From positions 1 through 64,000 of the forward strand of contig CAKSNH010000005.1 of the NCBI GenBank assembly GCA_934476075.1: a stretch of 64,000 nt of DNA, given 5' to 3'. Position 1 is the first letter of the stretch. Each line of letters begins with the position of its first letter. Shown in pieces: positions 53,980 through 62,019 of this stretch. The notes beneath the pieces are model-generated. The model did no database searches, was not told the DNA's origin, and worked only from the letters and a program-made list of their open reading frames with translations. Source of the DNA: an uncultured Clostridia bacterium. Lineage in GTDB: Bacteria; Bacillota; Clostridia; UBA1381. A program made the position numbers and the translations under genes.

Positions 53980-55455
53980 ATGATGAGGATAAACGAGGAA
54001 TCTGCAAGATGTATGCTTTGTGAAAACAGCGGCTGCAACAAGGCTTGTCCGCATGGGTTTGATGTGGCGAGAGCCATTCGTGCGGTACGGTTTGATAATG
54101 CAAAGGAAGCGGGCAGATATATAGATATTGATGTCTGCAACGGCTGTGAGGGATATTGCCAAAAGGAGTGCAAGCATTATGACTTCCCAATCAGAATAAA
54201 GCAGATTATAAACAATTTGCCGGAGTATCAGGAAATTAAAAAGCCCGACTTGTCGGTCGACTTTTTGGGAGTACACTGCGAAAACCCGTTTTTCCTTTCA
54301 TCGTCAATCGTTGCAGGTTCATATGAGATGTGTGCAAAGGCATTTGATATGGGCTGGGCAGGAGTTGTATACAAAACAATCGGATTTTTGATACCCGAAG
54401 AAGTGTCACCGAGATTTGACGCAATAGGAAAAGAGGGAACACCGTTTATAGGTTTCAGAAATATGGAGCAGATTTCAGACCACAGTCTGGCTGAAAATCT
54501 GGATATACTGAAACGTCTTAAAGAGGATTATCCGAATAAAATTGTGGTAGCGTCAATCATGGGACAAAACGAGGAGGAATGGAGCAAATTATCGGAGCTT
54601 GTGACAGAGGCGGGTGTTGATATTATAGAATGTAATTTCAGCTGCCCGCATATGTCGGGTGACGGACTTGGCTCAGATGTGGGACAAAAACCCGAACTTG
54701 TAAAGAGATATACGGAGCTTGTCAAGGCTGCAACACATCTTCCCGTACTTGCGAAAATGACGCCGAATATAGGACATATGGAAGTTCCGGCGGTGGCTGC
54801 GGTCGAGGGCGGAGCGGACGGTCTGGCGGCGATAAATACAATCAAGAGCTTTACGGGAATTGACCTTGAAATGATGGAGCCGTATCAGGCTATACAAAAG
54901 AAATCGGCGGTTTCGGGATATTCGGGTAAAGCGGTTAAACCGATTGCATTGAGATTTATTATAGATATGGCAAAATGCAAGGATTTGAAAGATGTGCCGA
55001 TAAGCGGTATGGGCGGTATCGAAACATGGCATGATGCGGCGGAGTTTATCGCACTCGGCTGCGGAACGGTGCAGGTTACAACATCGGTTATGCAATACGG
55101 TTACAGAATTATTGATGATTTGATAAGCGGTTTGGAGCGGTACATGGCAGAACACAGCATAAAGCACGTTTCGGAAATAGTCGGAATGGCACTTGGCAGT
55201 ATCGTGCCGACAGATAAGCTTGACAGAGAAACGGTTGTATATCCGATGTTTGATAAGGAAAAATGTACAGGCTGCGGAAGATGCTATGTATCCTGTCGTG
55301 ACGGCGGTCATCAGGCGATAACGCTGAATAATGCGGATAACAAGCCGTCGCTTGTGGGCGGAAGGTGCGTAGGCTGTCATTTGTGTTCACTGGTCTGTCC
55401 GACAAATGCAATCGGAAAGACAAGGAGAGTGAAAAAGCCGAAAACGGCAAAATAG
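53980..55455 (+). CDS. preA: Dihydropyrimidine dehydrogenase, PreA type with extra N-terminal Fe-S domain
   Basis: 491 residues. Residues 1-80 carry eight cysteines in two groups (C11, C14, C19, C23 and C53, C56, C60, C64), resembling the N-terminal Fe-S helical domain of mammalian dihydropyrimidine dehydrogenase. Residues about 85-400 are the FMN barrel (KTIGFLIPEEV, NFSCPHMSGDGLGSDVGQ, SGMGGIETW). Residues about 430-485 hold two 4Fe-4S motifs (CTGCGRCYVSC, CVGCHLCSLVC). It reduces uracil or thymine. E. coli PreA lacks the N-terminal domain and works with the FAD protein PreT; no PreT gene is in the window, so the electron donor is open. Start at ATG 53980 (ggag 6 bp upstream); 53968 also possible. 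Confidence 0.9.
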   Translation: MMRINEESARCMLCENSGCNKACPHGFDVARAIRAVRFDNAKEAGRYIDIDVCNGCEGYCQKECKHYDFPIRIKQIINNLPEYQEIKKPDLSVDFLGVHCENPFFLSSSIVAGSYEMCAKAFDMGWAGVVYKTIGFLIPEEVSPRFDAIGKEGTPFIGFRNMEQISDHSLAENLDILKRLKEDYPNKIVVASIMGQNEEEWSKLSELVTEAGVDIIECNFSCPHMSGDGLGSDVGQKPELVKRYTELVKAATHLPVLAKMTPNIGHMEVPAVAAVEGGADGLAAINTIKSFTGIDLEMMEPYQAIQKKSAVSGYSGKAVKPIALRFIIDMAKCKDLKDVPISGMGGIETWHDAAEFIALGCGTVQVTTSVMQYGYRIIDDLISGLERYMAEHSIKHVSEIVGMALGSIVPTDKLDRETVVYPMFDKEKCTGCGRCYVSCRDGGHQAITLNNADNKPSLVGGRCVGCHLCSLVCPTNAIGKTRRVKKPKTAK

Positions 55456-55488
55456 CTTAAAATCCCCGAATAGTGAGGAGTGAGTATA

Positions 55489-56652
55489 ATGGCAATAACT
55501 CTTGCAAAATTGTGCGGCGATATAGAGAAAAAATATAATATGTATCTTGTTGCCGGAAAAGGCGGTATGGGAAATGTAGTCAGATGGGTGCATATGGTCG
55601 AGGACAGAGAAGTACCGGAATTTCTGCACGGCGGTGAGCTGATATTCACAACGGGTATCGGGCAGATAGACAATTCCGAACTTTTAAACTTTGTGAAAGG
55701 CTTGAAAGAGCACAATGCGGTCGGACTTGTGGTAAACATCGGACCGTACATAAAAGAGATACCCAAGAATGTTGTGGAGTATTGCGAGAATAATATGTTT
55801 CCGCTGTTCACACTGCCGTGGAATATATACATTATAGATATTACATACGATTTTTGCAGACGTATCATGGATAATGAAAAGTCGGAAACGTCGGCAGTGG
55901 AGGCGTTCAAGAGTCTGATTGCACACCCGGAGCAGACAAGCGAATATGTATCTGTATTCGATAAGACGGGATTTAAGGTTATAAACTGTTATACGGTGCT
56001 GACGCTCAGTTTCAGTCAGAACAATAAGGATTTTACATCACAGCTTTATATGCAGAATCATAATAAACTGTGGACGGTGCTTGCAAAATCACAAAATCCG
56101 TCGGCGATGTTCATGTTAGACAGCAGGCTTGTTGTAATAAGGCAGAATTTCAGCGAGGTGCTGATGGAGCAGATAAATCAGAGGCTGGACAGAATGTTTG
56201 AGAATTCCGGCATAAAATATTCGGTCGGCATATCGGAAACGGAGCGTGGCTATCAGGCAGTGCCGCAGCTTTTGCACGAGGCGGATTCGGCACACACCGT
56301 TGCCAAATTCAACGGAAAGAAGATGATGTATTACTCCGATATAGGAGTGAACAAGATTTTATTCGGAGTGGAGAATAAGAGTATACTTGCAAAGTATACG
56401 GACGAACATTTGGAAAAAATAATAAAGTATGATAAAGAAAACGGAACTGATTTGATTAAATGGTTACGGGAATATCTTGATAATGACGGCAGCATAAAGA
56501 AAATAGCGGATAAAAACAATGTGCACAGAAACACCGTCAACGGCAAGATAAAACAGATAAAGGAAGTCTTTGATTTGGATATGAGCGGTGAGGAAAAAAT
56601 GGAACTCATGCTTGCATTTAAAATAAAGGACATTATAGGTTATATAAAATAA
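55489..56652 (+). CDS. PucR-family transcription regulator
   Basis: 387 residues. Residues 1-125 are the PucR ligand domain (TLAKLCGDIEKKYNMYLVAG, GGELIFTTGIG, NAVGLVVNIGPYI). The middle is a GGDEF-like degenerate linker domain. The C-terminal helix-turn-helix lies about 325-385 (KIADKNNVHRNTVNGKIKQI). PucR-type proteins regulate purine and pyrimidine catabolism. Lying inside the operon, it probably controls it in response to a base or a breakdown product. ATG 55489 is chosen over an in-frame GTG at 55480 because gaggag is placed correctly. Confidence 0.88.
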   Translation: MAITLAKLCGDIEKKYNMYLVAGKGGMGNVVRWVHMVEDREVPEFLHGGELIFTTGIGQIDNSELLNFVKGLKEHNAVGLVVNIGPYIKEIPKNVVEYCENNMFPLFTLPWNIYIIDITYDFCRRIMDNEKSETSAVEAFKSLIAHPEQTSEYVSVFDKTGFKVINCYTVLTLSFSQNNKDFTSQLYMQNHNKLWTVLAKSQNPSAMFMLDSRLVVIRQNFSEVLMEQINQRLDRMFENSGIKYSVGISETERGYQAVPQLLHEADSAHTVAKFNGKKMMYYSDIGVNKILFGVENKSILAKYTDEHLEKIIKYDKENGTDLIKWLREYLDNDGSIKKIADKNNVHRNTVNGKIKQIKEVFDLDMSGEEKMELMLAFKIKDIIGYIK

Positions 56653-56673
56653 ACAATATTGGAGGAATTAAAA

Positions 56674-58005
56674 ATGACAAAATCAGAAGAAATCAAATAT
56701 AACCACTGTACTTACAATTTGCAGTCATGGTCAAAGCAAAAGGGACTGAATCCTACGCCTATCGAAAAGGCGGAAGGTATATATATGTGGGACTTTGACG
56801 GAAACCGCTACACGGATATGTCATCACAGCTTGTAAACCTGAACGTCGGTCACGGCAACAAGCAGATTATCAATGCAATTAAGGAACAGGCGGATAAATA
56901 CTGTTACATCTCACCGGCATACGGCAGTGAACCGAGAGGCGAGCTTGCAAAAATGATTATCGAGCGTATGCCGGATAATATGGGCAAGGTGTTCTTCACA
57001 AACGGCGGTGCGGACGCAAACGAAAATGCGGTTAAGATGGCGAGAATGTACACGGGCAGACAAAAGGTATTTTCAAGATACAGAAGTTATCACGGTTCAA
57101 CATACGGTGCCGGCAACCTGACAGGTGAGCCGAGAAGATACCCGTTGGAGCCGGGTGCACCGGGATTTGTAAAATTCTTTGACCCGTATATCTACCGTGA
57201 AAAAATCAAATTTGAGTCGGAGGAAGCTGCAACTGAATATTATGTTGCAAAGCTTCGTGAACAGGTAATCTATGAGGGTGCGGACAGTGTGGCTGCAATC
57301 GTTATGGAAACAATCACAGGTTCAAACGGTGTTATTATTCCGCCTAAGGGATATTTGAAAGGCGTAAGAGCAATATGCGACGAGTTCGGCATTATGATGA
57401 TTTGCGATGAGGTTATGGCAGGTTTCGGACGTACGGGCAAGATGTTCGCATTCGAGAACTTTGATGTAAAGCCGGATATTGTAACATTTGCAAAAGGTGT
57501 AACCTGCGGTTATGTACAGCTTGGCGGCGTATGCGTAAGCAAGAAGATTGCAGAATATTTTGACGACCACCTATTATCATGCGGACTTACATACAGCGGT
57601 CACCCATTGGCTTGTGCGGCAGGTGTGGCTTGTTTGAAATATTATGATGATGTGAAAATTCTTGAAAATGTAAATAAGTCGGGCAAGGTTTTGGGTGAAG
57701 AACTGGAAAAACTGAAAGCAAAATATAAGGTAGTCGGCGATGTGAGATATATCGGTTTGTTCTCATCAATCGAGCTTGTAAAGGACAGAGAAACAAAAGA
57801 GCCTGTCGTAGCATACGGCAAAGACCCGACAGGTATTATGAAATCAATTATCGGCAAGCTTGCCGCAAAAGGATTTATGACATATTCGCATGAAAATATG
57901 ATTTTGATTTCTCCTCCGCTAATCATTACGGAGGAACAGGTAAGAGAAGAAATGGCGAAGGTAGATGAGGTATTGGCAGAGGTTGAACCACAGCTGCTTT
58001 CTTAA
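56674..58005 (+). CDS. pydD: Class-III aminotransferase, probable beta-alanine aminotransferase
   Basis: 443 residues, PLP fold type I. The PLP lysine is K274 (TFAKGVTCGY), the PLP-binding aspartate D245 (MMICDEVMAGFGRTG), and the cofactor loop is FFTNGGADANENA near 107. In the operon it should move the amino group of beta-alanine to 2-oxoglutarate or pyruvate, giving malonic semialdehyde. This matches the extended reductive pyrimidine pathway (pydABCDE) described, as I recall, in Lysinibacillus and other Firmicutes. Family members act on many omega-amino acids, so the exact substrate is inferred. ATG 56674 follows ttggagg. Confidence 0.88.
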   Translation: MTKSEEIKYNHCTYNLQSWSKQKGLNPTPIEKAEGIYMWDFDGNRYTDMSSQLVNLNVGHGNKQIINAIKEQADKYCYISPAYGSEPRGELAKMIIERMPDNMGKVFFTNGGADANENAVKMARMYTGRQKVFSRYRSYHGSTYGAGNLTGEPRRYPLEPGAPGFVKFFDPYIYREKIKFESEEAATEYYVAKLREQVIYEGADSVAAIVMETITGSNGVIIPPKGYLKGVRAICDEFGIMMICDEVMAGFGRTGKMFAFENFDVKPDIVTFAKGVTCGYVQLGGVCVSKKIAEYFDDHLLSCGLTYSGHPLACAAGVACLKYYDDVKILENVNKSGKVLGEELEKLKAKYKVVGDVRYIGLFSSIELVKDRETKEPVVAYGKDPTGIMKSIIGKLAAKGFMTYSHENMILISPPLIITEEQVREEMAKVDEVLAEVEPQLLS

Positions 58006-58023
58006 AAACAGGAGGTGGACAAA

Positions 58024-58422
58024 TTGGCACAGCGTTATGAAAATTTGAAAATAGGTTCATTGGCGGACTATTTTACACCGAAAAAATTCCGTACCGTCAC
58101 CGCCACACAAAGTCTGAACGTAGCACCGGGAGTATCGGAAATAAAAGTGGAGATACAGTGCAAAAAGCGAATGAAAAATATACTTAGTTTCAGAATACCG
58201 TGGGACGGTGTGGTATATGCCTGTGCGAGGGGTAAAGAGGAACTGAAAGCAAAGCTGAAAACCAAAAAGGAAATAGAAGTCGCATATCTTGTGGACTGGG
58301 AGGACAAGTTTTTGTTTGTGGTCCAGCTTGAAGGCAAGGAGGAATTGCCTGTTATGTTTGTAAAGACGGAAGATGTGACGGAATTATTGGAGAATTGTTG
58401 GAGAGTTCCAGAGCAGAGATAA
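58024..58422 (+). CDS. Conserved-looking small protein in the pyrimidine operon, unknown
   Basis: 132 residues from TTG 58024, which is preferred because the ribosome site ggaggtgg lies 6 bp upstream; the GTG at 58015 overlaps that site. Soluble and rich in beta strands and lysine, with no cysteine cluster (KVEIQCKKRMKNILSFRI, WEDKFLFVVQLEG). It lies between the aminotransferase and ureidopropionase genes with short gaps, so it is probably part of the pathway or its control. I do not recognise the family. Confidence 0.7.
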   Translation: MAQRYENLKIGSLADYFTPKKFRTVTATQSLNVAPGVSEIKVEIQCKKRMKNILSFRIPWDGVVYACARGKEELKAKLKTKKEIEVAYLVDWEDKFLFVVQLEGKEELPVMFVKTEDVTELLENCWRVPEQR

Positions 58423-58438
58423 ACGGACAGAAGGTATC

Positions 58439-58469
58439 GGGGCTGTGAAACATCGGCTTTGACAGCCCC
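58439..58469 (+). promoter_or_regulatory. Intercistronic hairpin before the ureidopropionase gene
   Basis: Stem ggggctgt / acagcccc with a 15-nt loop; no T run. Probably an RNA stability or processing element. Confidence 0.4.
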
Positions 58470-58492
58470 CATAAATGAAAGGAATGATTTTT

Positions 58493-59755
58493 ATGTATGA
58501 ATGTAATGTTGAAAGAATGAAAGATAAAATAAGCACATTTAGCAAGTTCGGCGATGCGGGACACGGCGGTATTACAAGATATTCGCTGTCACCGGAGGCT
58601 GTTATGGCAAGAAACGAATTTGTAAAGCGTATGAAAGCAATCGGAGCGGAAATTGAAATCGACGACGTTGCAAATATCTATGCGACGTTGCCCGGCAGCG
58701 ACCCGAACGCAAAGAGAATTGTAATGGGTTCGCACGTTGACTCGGTAAAGAACGGCGGTAACTATGACGGTATTCTGGGCGTTATGTCTGCTATGGAGGT
58801 TTTGGAAACTGTTGCGGATAAGAAAATTCCTCATAAGCACCCGTTGACAGCGATGATTTGGACAAACGAGGAAGGCTCATTATATCCGCCGGCAATGATG
58901 GTATCGGGTATCGTATGTTATGACTATCTGCCTGAGGACATCAGAGTGAAATTCAAATATGAAGATATGATGGCGTCAAAGAGTATCTTAGACCCGACAA
59001 AGACATTCGGCGAGGCTCTTGATAAATCGGGATTTAAGGGCGATAAAAAGTACAGAATTTCTCCGGACAACTATAAGTATATGTTTGAAACTCATATCGA
59101 ACAAGGCCCTATCTTAGAGGATAACGGCAATGACATCGGTGTTGTTGACTGTGTATTGGGAATGTTCAATTACAGAGTTAAATTCTACGGTCAAGCCGCT
59201 CATGCGGGCACATTCCCTATGAAAAAGAGAAAAGACGCATTCTATGCGGCATCACAGGCTCTTTGCTATATCCATGATGAAATTGATAAATTAGGCGTGG
59301 AGGATTTGGTTTACACAACAGGCGAGGTTGTATGTCACCCATGTGTACATACGGTTATTCCGGATTTCTTCGATTTCTCTATCGACGCAAGACACGAAGA
59401 CCCGAAAGTGCTTGAAAAAGTATTGGCAATCGTAAAGAGCTGTGCGGATAAGGAATGGTCAGGCTGTAAGTGCGAGGTTGAAAAGGCATGGAACAGAGAT
59501 ACCGTTTACTGGGATAAAAAGCTTGCCGGCTATGTTAAGGCAGCGGCTGAGGAATGTGGAATTAAACATCAATACATTCATTCGGGTGCAGGTCATGACG
59601 CACAATTTGCATCATATATGCTGCCTACAACAATGATATTTGTACAGTCAAAGGACGGTTTGTCACACTGCGAGCCTGAATATTCAACACCGGAGCATTG
59701 CACAGAGGGTGCGACAGTAATGCTTAATGCAGTATTGAAAGCAGATGCCGAATAA
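58493..59755 (+). CDS. pydC: Beta-ureidopropionase (N-carbamoyl-beta-alanine amidohydrolase), M20 family
   Basis: 420 residues. M20/M28-type metal ligands: H and D in GSHVDSVKNGGNYDG near residue 78, the NEEGS motif near 124, H in THIEQGP near 201, and H near the end in SHCEPEYS. The dimerisation domain covers about 215-330 (FYGQAAHAGTFPM). It splits N-carbamoyl-beta-alanine into beta-alanine, ammonia and carbon dioxide. Allantoate amidohydrolase and L-carbamoylase are close relatives; pathway context supports ureidopropionase. ATG 58493 follows aaagga; earlier ATGs at 58475 and 58484 would overlap that site. Confidence 0.88.
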   Translation: MYECNVERMKDKISTFSKFGDAGHGGITRYSLSPEAVMARNEFVKRMKAIGAEIEIDDVANIYATLPGSDPNAKRIVMGSHVDSVKNGGNYDGILGVMSAMEVLETVADKKIPHKHPLTAMIWTNEEGSLYPPAMMVSGIVCYDYLPEDIRVKFKYEDMMASKSILDPTKTFGEALDKSGFKGDKKYRISPDNYKYMFETHIEQGPILEDNGNDIGVVDCVLGMFNYRVKFYGQAAHAGTFPMKKRKDAFYAASQALCYIHDEIDKLGVEDLVYTTGEVVCHPCVHTVIPDFFDFSIDARHEDPKVLEKVLAIVKSCADKEWSGCKCEVEKAWNRDTVYWDKKLAGYVKAAAEECGIKHQYIHSGAGHDAQFASYMLPTTMIFVQSKDGLSHCEPEYSTPEHCTEGATVMLNAVLKADAE

Positions 59756-59759
59756 TTAT

Positions 59760-59787
59760 TTGCCGAATAATAAATATGTAGTATAAT
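59760..59787 (+). promoter_or_regulatory. Possible internal promoter before the alcohol dehydrogenase gene
   Basis: TTGCCG (59760-59765), 16 bp, TATAAT (59782-59787). The -10 box is perfect, the -35 box weak. The predicted start leaves only about 18 nt before ATG 59811. Confidence 0.4.
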
Positions 59788-59810
59788 AATAGTCGGGAGG
59801 CATTTGATTT

Positions 59811-60965
59811 ATGAGCAGAGAATTTTATATACCAAAAAAAGTTGTATACGGAGCGAACGCATTGACAGAGGCAATTCCTTATATAGCGAAGATGGGAAAA
59901 AAAGCGTTGATTGTAACGGGGAAAATAGTGGTCACTTTGGACGCATTTGCAACATTGACGGACGAGCTTGAAAAAAATGGTGTGGAATACAGCGTATTCA
60001 CAGGGATTACGGGCGAGCCGACAGATACTATGATAAATGAGGGTCTTGCGGAGTATAAGAAAAATAACTGCGATTTCCTTATCGGTATCGGCGGAGGAAG
60101 TCCGCTCGATTCAATAAAAGCGATTGCGGCACTGTCGGTATGCGGCGGTAAGATAAGTGATTATATGGGTAAAACCATAGAGGGCAAAATGCCTCCTATG
60201 GCGGCAATTCCGACAACAGCCGGAACAGGTTCGGAGGCAACTCAGTTTACGGTTATAACCGACAGTGAAAAGGATATAAAAATGCTGCTTAAAGGCAGTG
60301 TGTTAATTCCCGACATTGCGGTAATCGACCCGAAACTCAGCGTAAGTTCACCGAAAACCATCACGGCGGCGACAGGCTTGGACGCATTAACCCATGCGGT
60401 TGAATCGTACACATCGAGAAAGGCTCAGCCGCTTACCGATTCGGTTTCAATCTCGGCGGTAAAGAGAATATTTAAGAATTTGCCGACCGCATACTATGAC
60501 GGAAATAATTTGGAGGCAAGAAGTGAAATGGCGGTTGCGGCACTTGAAGCCGGAATTGCAATAAATAATGCGTCGGTAACAATCGTGCACGGAATGAGCC
60601 GTCCGATAGGTGCATTGTTCCATGTGCCGCACGGTATGTCGAATGCGATGCTTTTGAAAAAATGTATGGCATTTGCGGCGGACGGAGCAGCGGACAGATT
60701 TGCGGATTTGGGACGTGCGATAGGTGTAGCGGATAAGTCGGACAGTGACAAGCTTGCAGCGGACAAATTTGTGGACGCATTCGGCGATATATGCGAAAAA
60801 TGCGAAGTGCCGACATTGAGCGAGTATGGAATAGACAAGCAGAAATTCTTTGATGCAATGGATAAGATGGCTGACGATGCACTTGCAAGCGGAAGTCCGT
60901 CAAATACGCAGAAAGCGGTTACAAAGGAAGACATATTAAATATTTACACAAGCTTATGGGATTAA
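59811..60965 (+). CDS. pydE: Iron-containing alcohol dehydrogenase, probable malonic-semialdehyde reductase
   Basis: 384 residues. The NAD(P)-binding half has GIGGGSPLDSIKAIA near residue 95 and PTTAGTGSEATQFTVI near 138. The metal-binding half has GLDALTHAVESY near 188, then VHGMSRPIGALFHVPHG near 264, which supply the Asp and His iron ligands. In context it should reduce malonic semialdehyde to 3-hydroxypropionate, removing the toxic product of beta-alanine transamination. Butanol-type substrates are an alternative for the family. Ribosome site gggagg. Confidence 0.85.
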   Translation: MSREFYIPKKVVYGANALTEAIPYIAKMGKKALIVTGKIVVTLDAFATLTDELEKNGVEYSVFTGITGEPTDTMINEGLAEYKKNNCDFLIGIGGGSPLDSIKAIAALSVCGGKISDYMGKTIEGKMPPMAAIPTTAGTGSEATQFTVITDSEKDIKMLLKGSVLIPDIAVIDPKLSVSSPKTITAATGLDALTHAVESYTSRKAQPLTDSVSISAVKRIFKNLPTAYYDGNNLEARSEMAVAALEAGIAINNASVTIVHGMSRPIGALFHVPHGMSNAMLLKKCMAFAADGAADRFADLGRAIGVADKSDSDKLAADKFVDAFGDICEKCEVPTLSEYGIDKQKFFDAMDKMADDALASGSPSNTQKAVTKEDILNIYTSLWD

Positions 60966-60984
60966 GTCATAATATATCATTCTA

Positions 60985-61029
60985 AAAATCCCCTCTTGTG
61001 TCGTTGATGCGATACAAGAGGGGATTTTA
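60985..61029 (+). terminator. Terminator of the pyrimidine operon
   Basis: Perfect 15-bp stem aaaatcccctcttgt / acaagaggggatttt with a 14-nt loop, 20 bp after the stop at 60965. It could also serve the convergent gene ending at 61053. Confidence 0.85.
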
Positions 61030-61052
61030 CTATTATTGCCGTGCTAATGATA

Positions 61053-61742
61053 TTAGTTTATTTGGGAAATATAATCTGTATGAGTTTCTAATTTTCTGTA
61101 TCGGCTTGGGTGAAAAGAATATTGATAAATTGGTTTATTGCTTTCTTTGATAATTGATATAATTTCGCAAGGCAACTTGCCAAGAATAACAATAAAATTT
61201 GGATTAAGCAATTCTATTTCTTTCAAGATATAATTTTTATATAAAACTGCATAGTTTTCAAGCTGTTTGAAAGAACAGGACGAAAATCCGCCGCGTTTGT
61301 TTATATTCATATATCCGCACAGGTGAATGGTAGTTTTAGTGTTTTGAAAATTGTTTATAATGTTGTTTAAACAATTAAAATATTTTGTTTGTGCAGCTCT
61401 GTCACGTTTTCGATTTTTGACATCAGTATAATCTTTAATGTAATATTTTCCGCTCATTTTTGCTTTTACAACTTCTTTAAGCCAAAAATAATTATCGGAG
61501 ATTTTTCCGCTTACATTTGATTCTTTGCATATGAACAGAATATTTGCTTTTTCTTCCTCTCCCAAATACCCATCATGACAAAAGCTGCCTTTGAATTCAT
61601 CATAATCGGGAATGTTATCTTTTTCATCTGCCGGTGCAGTTTTGGAATAACTTTCTTTACATTCGGTATTGTGTCGCTCTTTCCATTCTTCAAACAATTC
61701 ATTAATAGTTTTATAACTTTTCTTTTTTAATTTAAAAACCAT
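61053..61742 (-). CDS. Uracil-DNA-glycosylase-like protein, uncertain
   Basis: 229 residues from ATG 61742, which has gggtgg 6 bp upstream; ATG 61757 is an alternative. The N-terminal third is charged and helical. From about residue 60 the sequence recalls the uracil-DNA glycosylase superfamily: KANILFICKESNVSGK near 63, NPNFIVILGKLPCEII near 185 and a C-terminal HPSRY. The motifs are weak, and the usual catalytic Asp/Asn of proven enzymes cannot be placed. Base composition is more AT-rich than in neighbouring genes. No operon partner. Confidence 0.6.
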   Translation of the reverse strand: MVFKLKKKSYKTINELFEEWKERHNTECKESYSKTAPADEKDNIPDYDEFKGSFCHDGYLGEEEKANILFICKESNVSGKISDNYFWLKEVVKAKMSGKYYIKDYTDVKNRKRDRAAQTKYFNCLNNIINNFQNTKTTIHLCGYMNINKRGGFSSCSFKQLENYAVLYKNYILKEIELLNPNFIVILGKLPCEIISIIKESNKPIYQYSFHPSRYRKLETHTDYISQIN

Positions 61743-61805
61743 TTTAATACCACCCATACTTTCAAATTTTATACAATTACAAAATATATTTCACCTATAA
61801 ATACT

Positions 61806-61838
61806 AAAAATCCGCCGCAATTTCTGCGGCGGATTTTT
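61806..61838 (-). terminator. Terminator after double-glycine peptide 2
   Basis: 14-bp stem aaaaatccgccgca / tgcggcggattttt, five-base loop, with a T run on the minus strand, 11 bp beyond the peptide stop at 61850. Confidence 0.85.
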
Positions 61839-61849
61839 GTTATCCGAGA

Positions 61850-61999
61850 TTAAATTTTATCTTTTGTATCTTTTGAAATGTCTGTTGTTTTTGAATAATT
61901 AACATCTTTAAGCGAACCGCCAGAAACATATTCCAATTCTTCCGTGCTAAGTTCTTCACCGTTATCATTAGTGGTTACATTTTTCTTTTCGTCTGACAT
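61850..61999 (-). CDS. Double-glycine leader peptide 2
   Basis: 49 residues. The leader ends in LSTEELEYVSGG (G27-G28) and the core is SLKDVNYSKTTDISKDTKDK plus I (21 residues): polar, without Cys. Leader spacing and motif match peptide 1 (LNLDELEKVVGG), and both cores carry an Asp-Val near their start. Ribosome site aggagg lies 7 bp before the ATG. It follows the SLH gene (stop at 62020) by 20 bp on the same strand, the same gene order as at 31353. No exporter is seen on this side of the window, so the C39 exporter at 19120 may process both. Too short to be called by most gene finders. Confidence 0.83.
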   Translation of the reverse strand: MSDEKKNVTTNDNGEELSTEELEYVSGGSLKDVNYSKTTDISKDTKDKI

Positions 62000-62019
62000 T
62001 ATAAATTCCTCCTTTAAAT

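Noticed and set aside
54580..54720. Loss of the active-site cysteine in the FMN domain of the PreA protein
   Set aside because: The GSDVGQ segment differs from the mammalian enzyme but, as I recall, matches the bacterial PreA form, so it is not evidence of inactivity.
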